Of a DNA stretch of 64,000 bases, positions 18,701 through 37,184 are shown in pieces. The translations under genes were made by a program, and so were the position numbers. The notes beneath the pieces are model-generated. The model worked only from the letters and a program-made list of their open reading frames with translations, ran no database searches and was not told the DNA's origin. Origin of the DNA: Leptospira sanjuanensis. Its GTDB lineage: Bacteria; Spirochaetota; Leptospiria; Leptospirales; Leptospiraceae. Numbering within the stretch: position 1 is the stretch's first letter; each line of letters opens with the position of its first letter. The DNA lies in NCBI RefSeq assembly GCF_022267375.1, contig NZ_JAIZBH010000001.1, positions 1,470,001 to 1,534,000 of the forward strand. Reading direction: 5' to 3'.

Positions 18701-19198
18701 CTAAACTAATTTGCGAAAGCGAACATAAAAGGGGTCGTAGCCCATGGCTTTCCAAAAGGAAACCGCGTTTTCGTTTTCCGCGATGGCCCTAAGTTCCACG
18801 CTTTTGAAATTCTGATCCTTGGCCCAGGATTCGCAGGCGAGAACGAGCGGTTTCATATAACCCGATTTTTGTTTTCCTCGTTTCGTGACCGCGAGATCGA
18901 TAAAAAGGGTTTTATCCTCATCCAAATACGGTTTGTCTTCCGTTCTCGCGATCAGAAGCGATACGAGTTCGGAGCCTAAAAAACCTCCGAGCAACAAAAC
19001 CTTGCCCGTGCCTCTCAATTTTAAATATACGTCGATCATCTTCGTTCCGGCCCGGGGGCGGATCTTGAAAACTCCGTCGAGTTTCATAGAGTTGACGAGA
19101 CGAAAGAATTGATTTACGAGTTCGATCGCGCTTTCCCTATGTTCGGGAAGAAGATTCGCGATTTGAAACGGTTCCGTCTTCGTTTTGGATTTCGGCAT
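18701..19198 (-). CDS. GNAT-family N-acetyltransferase, 165 aa
   Basis: The C-terminal half carries the GNAT fold marks: a 'LFIDLAVTKRGKQKSGYMKPLVLACESWA' region corresponding to motif A (beta strand, acetyl-CoA loop, helix), followed by 'VELRAIAENENAVSFWKAMGYDPF', which is motif B and the family's typical ending. The acetyl-CoA loop is basic (KRGKQKSG) rather than the classic QxxGxG/A, so it is a divergent member. The substrate cannot be told. Start at ATG 19198. Confidence 0.8.
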   Translation of the reverse strand: MPKSKTKTEPFQIANLLPEHRESAIELVNQFFRLVNSMKLDGVFKIRPRAGTKMIDVYLKLRGTGKVLLLGGFLGSELVSLLIARTEDKPYLDEDKTLFIDLAVTKRGKQKSGYMKPLVLACESWAKDQNFKSVELRAIAENENAVSFWKAMGYDPFYVRFRKLV

Positions 19199-19281
19199 GA
19201 TATTTGAAAGGGCGTTGTCCGATCTGAGTAGAACGATTTTTGTAAAAATCTACGAAGTTCGTAGATTTGCATCCAATTTTT

Positions 19282-19554
19282 TTAAGAACGGTTTTCGTTG
19301 CTAAAGTGAACTACTTCTTCTCTTCCGTCTCCCGCTCCCGTCGCTCTATAAAAATCCACGGCTTCCTTTGTGAACGGAATCGCACCCGCCAAAACAAGAA
19401 TGTGGAAGAATGTTACAAGAACGAAAATCACGAGGAGAAGTTTCGCCGCGACGAGTTTTGCTTTTGAAGAATCGAATTGCGTAGGTAACTTTTGCGAAAT
19501 TTTTCCTCTACCGGACAATTTCTCTTTCGTAAAGTGGAATTCCGGCCCGAACAA
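19282..19554 (-). CDS. Small single-pass membrane protein, 90 aa, unknown
   Basis: The frame lies 39 bases after the glyQS stop on the same strand, so it is probably in the same transcript. It encodes a basic N-terminal tail, one strong membrane helix (about residues 34-57, 'LLLVIFVLVTFFHILVLAGAI') and a soluble tail rich in charged residues. The only good start is a TTG at 19554, which lies inside a perfect 12-bp hairpin. No family is recognised. The hydrophobic stretch and sensible composition favour a real gene, but the start is uncertain. Confidence 0.5.
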   Translation of the reverse strand: MFGPEFHFTKEKLSGRGKISQKLPTQFDSSKAKLVAAKLLLVIFVLVTFFHILVLAGAIPFTKEAVDFYRATGAGDGREEVVHFSNENRS

Positions 19555-19579
19555 CGTTGTCGTAACGACGACAACGTTG
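19552..19579 (-). promoter_or_regulatory. Perfect 12-bp hairpin covering a TTG start codon
   Basis: Arms at 19552-19563 and 19568-19579 are perfectly complementary (CAACGTTGTCGT) around a four-base loop. It lies between glyQS and the small membrane protein gene and includes the latter's TTG start in its 3' arm. There is no T-run after it on the minus strand, so it is not a standard terminator. Confidence 0.5.
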
Positions 19580-19593
19580 CTGCGTGTCCCGTC

Positions 19594-20988
<1,395 letters not shown>

Positions 20989-21098
20989 GAGTCCAGAATT
21001 CTGTTCAGGACTTCGGAATAAAGTATTTTAATTCTCGACTTGAAAGGATTTCTTGTTTGCCTAAGCCCCTGATTCGGGTCCAATGGTTGATAGAAATC

Positions 21099-25454
<4,356 letters not shown>

Positions 25455-25462
25455 GACCCAAA

Positions 25463-25498
25463 CGTTCGTGTTTGTCGTAGTTCCGACAAACACGAACG
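25463..25498 (+). terminator. 15-bp perfect stem-loop after the PfkB kinase gene
   Basis: Arms at 25463-25477 and 25484-25498 pair over 15 bases with a six-base loop, starting nine bases after the stop codon. The T-run is weak, so its stop function rests on the position and the stem strength. Confidence 0.65.
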
Positions 25499-25781
25499 CG
25501 AGAATTCTACTTTACAAAAGTTGAATTCTCTGTTAGAGAAAAATTCTCCGAAGTTTTCCCGCGGACCCGCCACCTCCACCCTAACTCGGGCGGGGGCGGT
25601 TCTTGAAATTTTCGTCGGAACTCCGACGAAAACGGGCCGAAGGCTCTGTTTTCCGACTTCGTTGGAAGCCGCTCAAAAAAAACTCAATCTTGGCTCTCTA
25701 CGGGTCGCAAGATAATAAATTCCACTAACTCGCTTCCTAAACGCCGATTCATAGAAAGGCGTTTGCTGAGTTTGGCGCTCG
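25499..25781. other. Convergent intergenic region with several GC-rich inverted repeats
   Basis: Between the rightward kinase gene and the leftward lipoprotein gene lie a C/G-rich patch (about 25558-25600), an inverted repeat with TTTTCGTCGGA at about 25609-25619 and its partner at 25622-25631, and a 7-bp stem at 25739-25745/25758-25764 close to the lipoprotein stop. These look like terminators for the two converging transcripts plus an interspersed repeat. No gene is seen. Confidence 0.4.
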
Positions 25782-27071
25782 TTATGGACAACTCAGGTTG
25801 ACTTGAACTTCCGAACGAGGCGCGTTTTCCGGAACGACAAACGTGGTTTCGCGGACAACAGTTTCCGGATAACCGTCCACCCTCGCGAGATCCCCTAAAC
25901 ACTGGATTCTATATTCGCCGGGATGGATGTATTTCATTTTGGTGACCCCGCCTTGCACGGGAGATGCGATCAACGGAAGCTTACCTTCGATACCGGTTTC
26001 ACTGAGACGATATACGCCGTAATAGTGAGTCGTGGAAGCCGTTCCACCTAACACCGTCAAGCTGGATGCGATCTCGGGACGGATGATTCTCGAACGAAGC
26101 AGAAGTCCTCCACCCATATCCGATTCCCCCTTGTGATCGCCGTCGGCTTTCCAATCGCTGACGCCGACGAGGGTTCTCACTCCGCCGACGCTCGAAACGT
26201 AAGAATGCACCATCAGATTTTCTTTGAGGTTCATCCTTACTTCTAAGATATACGGATCAAATCCGGGATAAACCAGCATATCCTGGTCTCCACCGTCCGC
26301 GGTATACAACGCGGGGAATACAAGAGGAGGGAAGATTGTCTTCGTGGTTGAGTCGGCTCCGGGTTTGTAGCTCAAACGGGGAACGATGTTGATCCCCGGT
26401 ACGCGATAGTTGTCGAATAAGGTCAGATTGGAAAAGGTAAGGCCGGGTTCGGTCGCCCAAGCGGTAACTAAGGATCTCAAATACAAACCGGTATAATAGA
26501 ATTGAACGGGCCCGTTTCCGAACGCACCCCAATCCGTCGCGGAAGTAGGATCGTTGGAAGGATACGAAACTCCTTCTCCGTTGAAGAATTGAATGGCTTT
26601 GACTTCTCCGTCGTTGAGACGACAGGAGTTCGAGTTGGTCGTATAAGGAACGGTGCAGAATACCTGACGGTTCGGAGCGATCTCATCCCAAAACTTCTTC
26701 GTGTCCTTCACGTTCTTGATCAAACTCAGATTGTAAAGACCTTCTTCGTATTTGGTCGACATGCGGATTTCTCCGATATCGATAAAGATTGGAAGATTCT
26801 GCGCCAAAGGAAGACCTGATAAATCATACACGGGATCGAATCCTTCCCCGCTCGTATCCTGATAAAGTTGACCGGTACCGCCCGAGTAGGCTTCAAATCC
26901 GATCGGATTGTCGGTCGCGTATGTTCCTTTTACGAGAAGAAGCATTCTTTGGTTGAAGAGGGTACTGATCACCGGATTTTTCGTTCCCTTTCCGTTCCAA
27001 TCACCGACGCGGCAAAAGAACATTAGAAAACTGGAAAGTATCAGGATGAATGGAAAATAGGATCGTTTCAT
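25782..27071 (-). CDS. Leptospira-type lipoprotein, 429 aa, unknown
   Basis: Signal peptide with a lipobox-like end (LSSFLMFFC, Cys20), then a long, beta-rich, aromatic-rich extracytoplasmic protein without recognised domain. Cysteine pairs occur in the 'FCTVPYTTNSNSC' segment. The C-terminus has a 'GEYRIQCLGDLARVDGYPETVVRETTFVVP' strand-rich segment. It overlaps the upstream outer-membrane protein gene by four bases (ATGA), so the two are co-translated and may form one envelope complex. I do not recognise a characterised relative. Confidence 0.8.
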   Translation of the reverse strand: MKRSYFPFILILSSFLMFFCRVGDWNGKGTKNPVISTLFNQRMLLLVKGTYATDNPIGFEAYSGGTGQLYQDTSGEGFDPVYDLSGLPLAQNLPIFIDIGEIRMSTKYEEGLYNLSLIKNVKDTKKFWDEIAPNRQVFCTVPYTTNSNSCRLNDGEVKAIQFFNGEGVSYPSNDPTSATDWGAFGNGPVQFYYTGLYLRSLVTAWATEPGLTFSNLTLFDNYRVPGINIVPRLSYKPGADSTTKTIFPPLVFPALYTADGGDQDMLVYPGFDPYILEVRMNLKENLMVHSYVSSVGGVRTLVGVSDWKADGDHKGESDMGGGLLLRSRIIRPEIASSLTVLGGTASTTHYYGVYRLSETGIEGKLPLIASPVQGGVTKMKYIHPGEYRIQCLGDLARVDGYPETVVRETTFVVPENAPRSEVQVNLSCP

Positions 27072-27889
27072 AGAAATACGCTCACCATTAAACCGAATTG
27101 AAAGAATTCCGTGTCCACTACCCGATAGTAGTTCGGGTTGTTCAGTCTCGAATCCGCGTACGGACTCGCATAATAATACTTCGATTCTTCCGGAGCGTCC
27201 AGTTGAGATTCGTAGATCTTATTGTAATCGATCCGAATCCCGATTCGGATCTTTTTTCCGGCCACAAAGCTCGTTTCGAGACCGAAAAGCATCATGTGAT
27301 CCCAACGGGAAGTGTTGGAAGGTCTTGCGACTACGAAGGCTTCTCCGCCTCCGGCGCGCAGAATGAACGAAATCGGAAGATCGATCGGAATCTTATAACC
27401 TAACGCGAGATAAACGGGAATCGTAGTCAAGGCGCGTTCGGTAGCGGAAAGATAGTTCGCGTAGAACGCCCCCATCTCGAGATAAAAGATCCAAGGCCAG
27501 GGAATTCTAAAAAAGAATCCGCCGCCCAGCGTGGTATCCAGATATTTCTGCGTTTCGGTTCCGGGCCAAGGGTTGGAAGCGCCGAGCCAAACTCCGATCT
27601 CCGCCTTTCGATTATCGTGAAAACCTTCCTTCTTTTCTTCCTCTTCTTCCGCCGCTTCGGCTTCCTCGTCCTCTTTTGCGATCACTCCGCTGGAAGGAAG
27701 GTTTCCCGATTGAGCCGAGGGTTTCGGAATGAAATCGGTAAAGAATTTATTTTTGCCCAGATCCGGTTGATACCCGCCGAGAAGTTCGAACACGTCCAAC
27801 TTCTTCGGAGACGCGGATAAGATTCCCGGTACGATCGTGAGCAATACGAGGATCGATGATTTGGAGGAGATTCGAAACCGAGACAACAT
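27068..27889 (-). CDS. Outer-membrane beta-barrel protein, 273 aa
   Basis: Signal peptide (about residues 1-25, ending in ILSAS), then a low-complexity acidic run (EDEEAEAAEEEEEKKE, about residues 71-86). The remainder consists of alternating hydrophobic strands with Trp/Tyr girdles ('GFFFRIPWPWIFYLEMGAFYANYL', 'IPVYLALGYKIP'). It ends in 'FQFGLMVSVFL', a barrel-type final strand. It lies between truA and the 429-residue lipoprotein and overlaps the latter by four bases. Function unknown; the lipoprotein is the obvious partner. Confidence 0.75.
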   Translation of the reverse strand: MLSRFRISSKSSILVLLTIVPGILSASPKKLDVFELLGGYQPDLGKNKFFTDFIPKPSAQSGNLPSSGVIAKEDEEAEAAEEEEEKKEGFHDNRKAEIGVWLGASNPWPGTETQKYLDTTLGGGFFFRIPWPWIFYLEMGAFYANYLSATERALTTIPVYLALGYKIPIDLPISFILRAGGGEAFVVARPSNTSRWDHMMLFGLETSFVAGKKIRIGIRIDYNKIYESQLDAPEESKYYYASPYADSRLNNPNYYRVVDTEFFQFGLMVSVFL

Positions 27890-27891
27890 AC

Positions 27892-29573
<1,682 letters not shown>

Positions 29574-29716
29574 AGTCTTATCTTTGAAAAACCCGAAAAA
29601 AACGGGGACGGGCTGTCAATTCGGACACCATTCTAACCGATAGAGTAGGAAGAAAAGCAATAATTTCCCGTTGCCCGTGGCTTATAAACCCGTAAAGAAG
29701 GGATAAAGGTTAACCG

Positions 29717-30832
<1,116 letters not shown>

Positions 30833-30851
30833 TCCGAATCGTGTTCGGTAA

Positions 30852-30879
30852 AAAAAGCCCGCAAACAAGCGGGCTTTTT
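30852..30879 (+). terminator. Intrinsic terminator
   Basis: An 11-bp stem, AAAAAGCCCGC paired with GCGGGCTTTTT, around a six-base loop, followed by more T residues. It sits 20 bases after the stop of the 371-residue exported protein gene, and the A/T symmetry lets it work in either direction. Confidence 0.9.
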
Positions 30880-30884
30880 CTTTT

Positions 30885-30915
<31 letters not shown>

Positions 30916-30928
30916 CAGAAGATTGCTT

Positions 30929-33182
<2,254 letters not shown>

Positions 33183-33186
<4 letters not shown>

Positions 33187-33683
33187 TCGAGGAGAATTTT
33201 CGTTTTAGACATAGGGAAGAAGAAATTCCCGTTCGAGTTCGATCCAATTCTCCCGGAGATACATCCGTATCGATCGTGTTAGACGGTGTCGTTCACGACT
33301 TTCGGATATCCAGAAATTTTCAGAGCGAAGGCAACGGACTTTTTTCGGGTCCGGGCAATCACTGGAGAATTCTCCGGAAGGGAAACCAGATCTTTATCCA
33401 CTACAAAGGCTGGAATACCAAAGTCGTATTGTCCAACCGCGAAATTCATCTGGAAGAGGGAAGCGGCGGTTTGATCAAAAGTCCGATGCCGGGCAAGGTC
33501 ATCCGTGTTTTGGTTTCTCCCGGATCTTCGGTAAAAAAAGGAACCGTGCTCGCGATCGTGGAAGCGATGAAGATGGAAAACAATATTCTTTCTCCGGGCG
33601 AAGGAACGGTGGAAGAAGTTTTGGCCGGAGAAGGATCGATGGTTTCCCAAGACGACGTGATTTTGAAATTGAATCTGGGTTAG
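33183..33683 (+). CDS. Biotinyl carrier protein of an acyl-CoA carboxylase, 166 aa
   Basis: The C-terminal 75 residues are a biotin/lipoyl domain: 'GGLIKSPMPGKVIRVLVSPGSSVKKG', then 'VAIVEAMKMENNILSP', whose Lys in EAMKMEN is the biotin attachment site. The N-terminal 90 residues form a small domain of unknown role, as in long acyl-CoA carboxylase alpha chains, here split off. The chosen GTG at 33183 overlaps the upstream TGA (GTGA) and follows a GGGAGG site by about five bases; a longer frame starting at 33153 has no such site. Confidence 0.88.
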
Positions 33684-34002
33684 TGAACGAAAGGGAGTTG
33701 TTCGTCTTGCCGCCGTTGATCGCAAAGTAACTTTAGGAATTTTGAATGTTTCAAATGGTCCGCCTTCCGAGGAAACGTCGGAGGCGGTTTTGCGTCCTCG
33801 ATTGATTCGATTCGTTATTAGGGAGATGTTGACAGCCGATATTTGAATCCTTCTCCTTACGTAAGTTCAAAAAAAATGGATCTCTTTTGTTTGCAGACCT
33901 TTTAAAGCGTGTTTCCGGTTTGTCGCATCGCGAAAGAATGGAAGGGTTCCCGAAAACAATCGAGATAAAAATATCGAAACTCCTCTCCTTTTTTCTTCGA
34001 AG
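33684..34002 (+). terminator. Terminator hairpin and convergent intergenic region
   Basis: About 320 bases without a credible gene. At 33760-33770 and 33778-33787 lie arms CCGCCTTCCGA and TCGGAGGCGG (one bulge), followed by TTTT, a good intrinsic terminator for the acyltransferase-carboxylase operon. The rest to 34002 is the 3' side of the leftward TPR gene; a short frame at 33887-34081 lacks support and overlaps that gene. Confidence 0.65.
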
Positions 34003-34614
34003 TTATTTTTTTCTCCACACCAAAAACGTTAAAACCAAGTTTACTAATGAAAAGAAAGCGAGAATGCCGATCGCTGTCTGATACAATCTTTCCTTAGAAG
34101 TAAAGTGTTCGGCTCTTTCTCGAAACGACTTCGACTGAGACAATATGAAATTCAATTCCTCTTTGATCTCTTGAATCGAACCGTAGATCTCCGAATCCAA
34201 AAGAATGATCGTGTTTCCCTGGCGCGAACTTGGATTGTAAGAAGTAGGGTTGATCGATCTTTGATGCGCTCGTTTACCGATCGATTCAATCTCCGCTTTC
34301 AATTCTTGATTCAAAGGCCATTTTAGATATGCTTTCTGGAAAAATTGTTTTGCTCGGTCGTAATTCCCGCGTTTCTTTTCTTCTTTTGCGATTCCGATCC
34401 AAGCTCTGGTAAGAATGAATTCGGCTTTCGGATCGGAGGGGTTGTTTGTGAGTAGAGAGATTGCGAGGCTTTCCGCTTTTATATATTGGTTTTCTTCTAA
34501 GAGCTTTTCTCCGTCTTCATGACTTCCAGCTATCACGTTTTCTTCAGAGGACAAACCAAATGAAAGAATGAGAAGGAGTAAGGAATAGAGAATAATTTGC
34601 AATATTGATTTCAT
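34003..34614 (-). CDS. Membrane-anchored TPR-like protein, 203 aa
   Basis: Signal or anchor helix at residues 5-22, then a tetratricopeptide-type region of about 90 residues ('GEKLLEENQYIKAESLAISLLTNNPSDPKAEF', 'KKRGNYDRAKQFFQKAYLKWPLNQEL'). A Ser/Asn-rich linker, a short coiled-coil-like stretch ('QEIKEELNFILSQSKSFRERAE') and a C-terminal membrane helix ('IGILAFFSLVNLVLTFLVW') with a basic tail follow. Both ends are therefore in the inner membrane with the TPR domain outside the cytoplasm. It follows the Kelch lipoprotein gene by six bases. A scaffold role is inferred only from the TPR fold. Confidence 0.72.
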   Translation of the reverse strand: MKSILQIILYSLLLLILSFGLSSEENVIAGSHEDGEKLLEENQYIKAESLAISLLTNNPSDPKAEFILTRAWIGIAKEEKKRGNYDRAKQFFQKAYLKWPLNQELKAEIESIGKRAHQRSINPTSYNPSSRQGNTIILLDSEIYGSIQEIKEELNFILSQSKSFRERAEHFTSKERLYQTAIGILAFFSLVNLVLTFLVWRKK

Positions 34615-34620
34615 AAAGAA

Positions 34621-35985
34621 TCACCTGTCGATCCGAATTGCTTTGTGAGCGTAGCGCGCTCTTGGCATTTTCTGAGAATCAAGCGACCAAGTGCTCGCTA
34701 TTGGATTTTGAAGACCGATCGAGTAAACGGAATCTGTAGGAATGTTCAATGCACTTGCTCCTCCAAAGACGAAAAGTTTTCGTGTCTCGTACGAGGCTTG
34801 GACACCGGGAAAATAAACCGAGGCAGGAAGAATCGGTCCGATCGTAAACGCACCCGAACCGATTTGAAAAAAGTCCGTTCTGTTGGATGGAGTAATTGAA
34901 CCAACGGGCTGCAGCGTGCTCGTTCCGGTGGAACCGCCGATTACAGCGAACCATTCCGGATCCGTCGCGTAAGGGTCGGAACTTAAAGGTTTTACGCAGG
35001 CGGAACCCGCTCCGTGTCTTGCAAGATTGATCGAAGGTTCTCCCGCGCTCGATGTTGAATTGATGGAAGGGACATACGCGTCTGACGTTGCTTGAGAGGA
35101 GCCGTCGTTCGTAAATCTTCCACCCGTAAAAAGAATGGAACCGTTGAGTCCGCAACCGCTCATATCCACTCTCGAAAAGATTGCGGTCAAGGATGTATAA
35201 CTTTGCCAAATTCCGGAGGTTCCAAGTCCGGGATAGAATCGTAAAACTGTATTGATTACGGTTCCGGTCGTCATGTCAGTCGTAGTTGTTCCAGCGATGA
35301 TAAAAATTTCTTCTCCGACGCTTGCAATGACTCCGCCTTGGTTGGCGGTGGGAAGATCGGAAAGTGTAGTCCACTTGTCCGAATACGGGTCGTAAGCTTC
35401 TACTTTTTTAGAGGCAACGTAAACACCGGCTTGTCTTTCAAGCCCGCCGATGACATAAATTTTTTCATTGTGAGAGACAACGTTTGCGAACGCTCTCGGA
35501 GTAGGGACCGAAGTTGCCGTCGGAAACCAAGTTGAAGTTACGGGATCATAAAAATCGATTTGAGAGACCGGAGCTGCATCGGCACCGATTCCGCCCACGA
35601 TCCAAAGTCCGCGAGTTCGATTCGGAAAATCGCTGACCCAGGTTTTGAACGCAAGTGGAACTCCTTGCAAATTCTCTACGTCCGAAGAACAAAATACATA
35701 GGCCAAATAATCCGTGTTTGATTCTAAGTTGGAAAGAGTCATAGAATGAATTTTGGAGTTTTCTAAACTTGTGGCCGCCGATTCAATTCCGGCTTTTCCG
35801 TAAATGATCGAACCCGGTAAAGACGCGGAACATTCCCAAGAAATCGTAGCGGATCGAGGTCCGAGTTGAGTGACGCCGACTAATGTTACTTTTGCGTTTT
35901 CTTGATCGTGAATCTTGGAAAGAGGGGAGTTTTGGCAATACAGAGTAAACACTAGAACAACTGAAATAGAAAGAATTCGGATCAT
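34621..35985 (-). CDS. Kelch-repeat lipoprotein with N-terminal Fn3-like domain, 454 aa
   Basis: ATG 35985 follows a G-rich ribosome site (GGGGG) by eight bases and overlaps the upstream gene's stop as ATGA; the frame's earlier ATG lacks this. The signal peptide ends in 'VLVFTLYC', Cys17. Residues 27-110 are a fibronectin-III-like domain ('SATISWECSASLPGSIIYG'). The rest is a Kelch-type beta-propeller with repeated 'I-Y-V-I-G-G', 'F-I-I-A-G-T', 'L-F-T-G-G' and 'V-F-G-G' blade strands, each followed by 'Y-D-P' type loops. Probably surface-exposed binding. It shares the Kelch plan with the lipoproteins at 54029 and 57734 in the rhs array. Confidence 0.82.
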   Translation of the reverse strand: MIRILSISVVLVFTLYCQNSPLSKIHDQENAKVTLVGVTQLGPRSATISWECSASLPGSIIYGKAGIESAATSLENSKIHSMTLSNLESNTDYLAYVFCSSDVENLQGVPLAFKTWVSDFPNRTRGLWIVGGIGADAAPVSQIDFYDPVTSTWFPTATSVPTPRAFANVVSHNEKIYVIGGLERQAGVYVASKKVEAYDPYSDKWTTLSDLPTANQGGVIASVGEEIFIIAGTTTTDMTTGTVINTVLRFYPGLGTSGIWQSYTSLTAIFSRVDMSGCGLNGSILFTGGRFTNDGSSQATSDAYVPSINSTSSAGEPSINLARHGAGSACVKPLSSDPYATDPEWFAVIGGSTGTSTLQPVGSITPSNRTDFFQIGSGAFTIGPILPASVYFPGVQASYETRKLFVFGGASALNIPTDSVYSIGLQNPIASTWSLDSQKMPRARYAHKAIRIDR

Positions 35986-36887
35986 AACAACAACCCCCAA
36001 GAAATACGAAGACCGGATCGACAAAGTGAATCAGTAGATTCAAACGTGCATTGAGACCGAACACCGACCCGCAGCCTGGAACCGTTCCCGAATTCCCAGG
36101 CCCAACCGAATTCTCCTAAAAATTCGGGATCGATTCCGCTTTGAGATTTGGAATTGTGCGCCCATTGAACACCGGTAACACCGCCACCTGCTAAGAAGTA
36201 GGGCGAAGAGGATCCCCATTGTTTGCCGATATAGCCCGATTGATTCCAAAGTGTAATGGAGCCTTGGGCGGAAGGCGCGTACGAATATTCGGAAAGAAAT
36301 CCGAAAAACCAAAGCGGATGGTTCAAGTAACCTTTTTCGATAAAAAGTCCGAATCCGCCGGTGCCTGGATTTGTACTGCTCCATTGCCCGTGATTTGCTT
36401 GAAAGAGAACGCTTCCTCCTACAAAAAGTCGGTTTTCGCCCGATCGACCCGACAGATACTTTTCCGGTAAATCGGGAGTTTCGGTTTCATTTTCCAATGA
36501 ACCGGAGCTTAAGTTTTGAATTTTGGATTTTTCCACTTCTACAAAACCGAGATCGGTTCGAAAGATCAAACGATCCTTTTTGCGTTCTACTATGATTCCG
36601 CGTATCGAACTTCCATCCGTTAATCGGAATTCGGAATAACTGTAAGAAATTTCCGGGCCTTTCTTTTGGTAGTCGATTCTTTGGATCTCGGACTTTGGAA
36701 TTCGGTATTGTCGCCCCTTCCAGCGGAGTGTCACGACATCCGCGCTTTCGTTAATTTCTTCGATTAAGTAGGCTTCTCCGTTTTTTAGGAGTAGTTCCGA
36801 GGCGAACCGAGGGGCGGTTAAAGACAAAACACATGCAAAAAAGAGAATATAGATTTTCTTCACTGAAATTTTCCAGAAATAACTCAT
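35982..36887 (-). CDS. Outer-membrane or surface protein with SH3-like N-terminal repeats, 301 aa
   Basis: Signal peptide (about residues 8-30). Residues 30-130 contain two tandem short beta modules: 'LLLKNGEAYLIEEINESADVVTLRWKGRQYRIPKSEIQRI' and 'FRLTDGSSIRGIIVERKKDRLIFRTDLGFVEVEKSKIQNL'. These are alike in pattern (x-L-x-D/N-G-...-I-x-K-S-x-I-Q). The rest is glycine- and aromatic-rich barrel-like sequence. It has a cysteine pair near the end ('QCTFESTDSLC'). It is first in the three-gene leftward run with the Kelch lipoprotein and TPR protein, and it is transcribed divergently from the large rhs gene. Confidence 0.7.
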   Translation of the reverse strand: MSYFWKISVKKIYILFFACVLSLTAPRFASELLLKNGEAYLIEEINESADVVTLRWKGRQYRIPKSEIQRIDYQKKGPEISYSYSEFRLTDGSSIRGIIVERKKDRLIFRTDLGFVEVEKSKIQNLSSGSLENETETPDLPEKYLSGRSGENRLFVGGSVLFQANHGQWSSTNPGTGGFGLFIEKGYLNHPLWFFGFLSEYSYAPSAQGSITLWNQSGYIGKQWGSSSPYFLAGGGVTGVQWAHNSKSQSGIDPEFLGEFGWAWEFGNGSRLRVGVRSQCTFESTDSLCRSGLRISWGLLL

Positions 36888-37184
36888 TCCAGGAATGGAA
36901 AGTGTGTCTTTTTTGTAAATTGAATAAAGAAATTGTTTTAATCGAATGGTCGTTCGTTGAATATCAAGTTATAACTTTAAGATTTAGTTGCGGGTTTTAC
37001 CTAAATACTGTTTTAAGATTTATTATAATTCAAAAATTGTTTAAGATTTTTAAAATCGAAAAAATAATACCAAATCCGTGAGAGTTTTGTAGTAGTGACA
37101 AAATAGTCGCAAAACTATGCAGCTTTAGGGACATATACTCTTTAGAAACAGGTGCGATTGTGAAATAGATGATCGGGGCTATTG
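36888..37184. promoter_or_regulatory. AT-rich divergent promoter region before the rhs gene
   Basis: About 300 bases, strongly AT-rich to about 37080, lie between two divergent transcription units. It should contain the promoters of both the 35982-36887 operon and the large rhs gene. GGGG at about 37175 is the ribosome site for ATG 37185. I cannot single out one promoter. Confidence 0.4.

Noticed and set aside
33887..34081. A 64-residue plus-strand frame between the carboxylase and TPR genes
   Set aside because: It overlaps the TPR gene's 3' end, has no ribosome site and a composition typical of chance frames.
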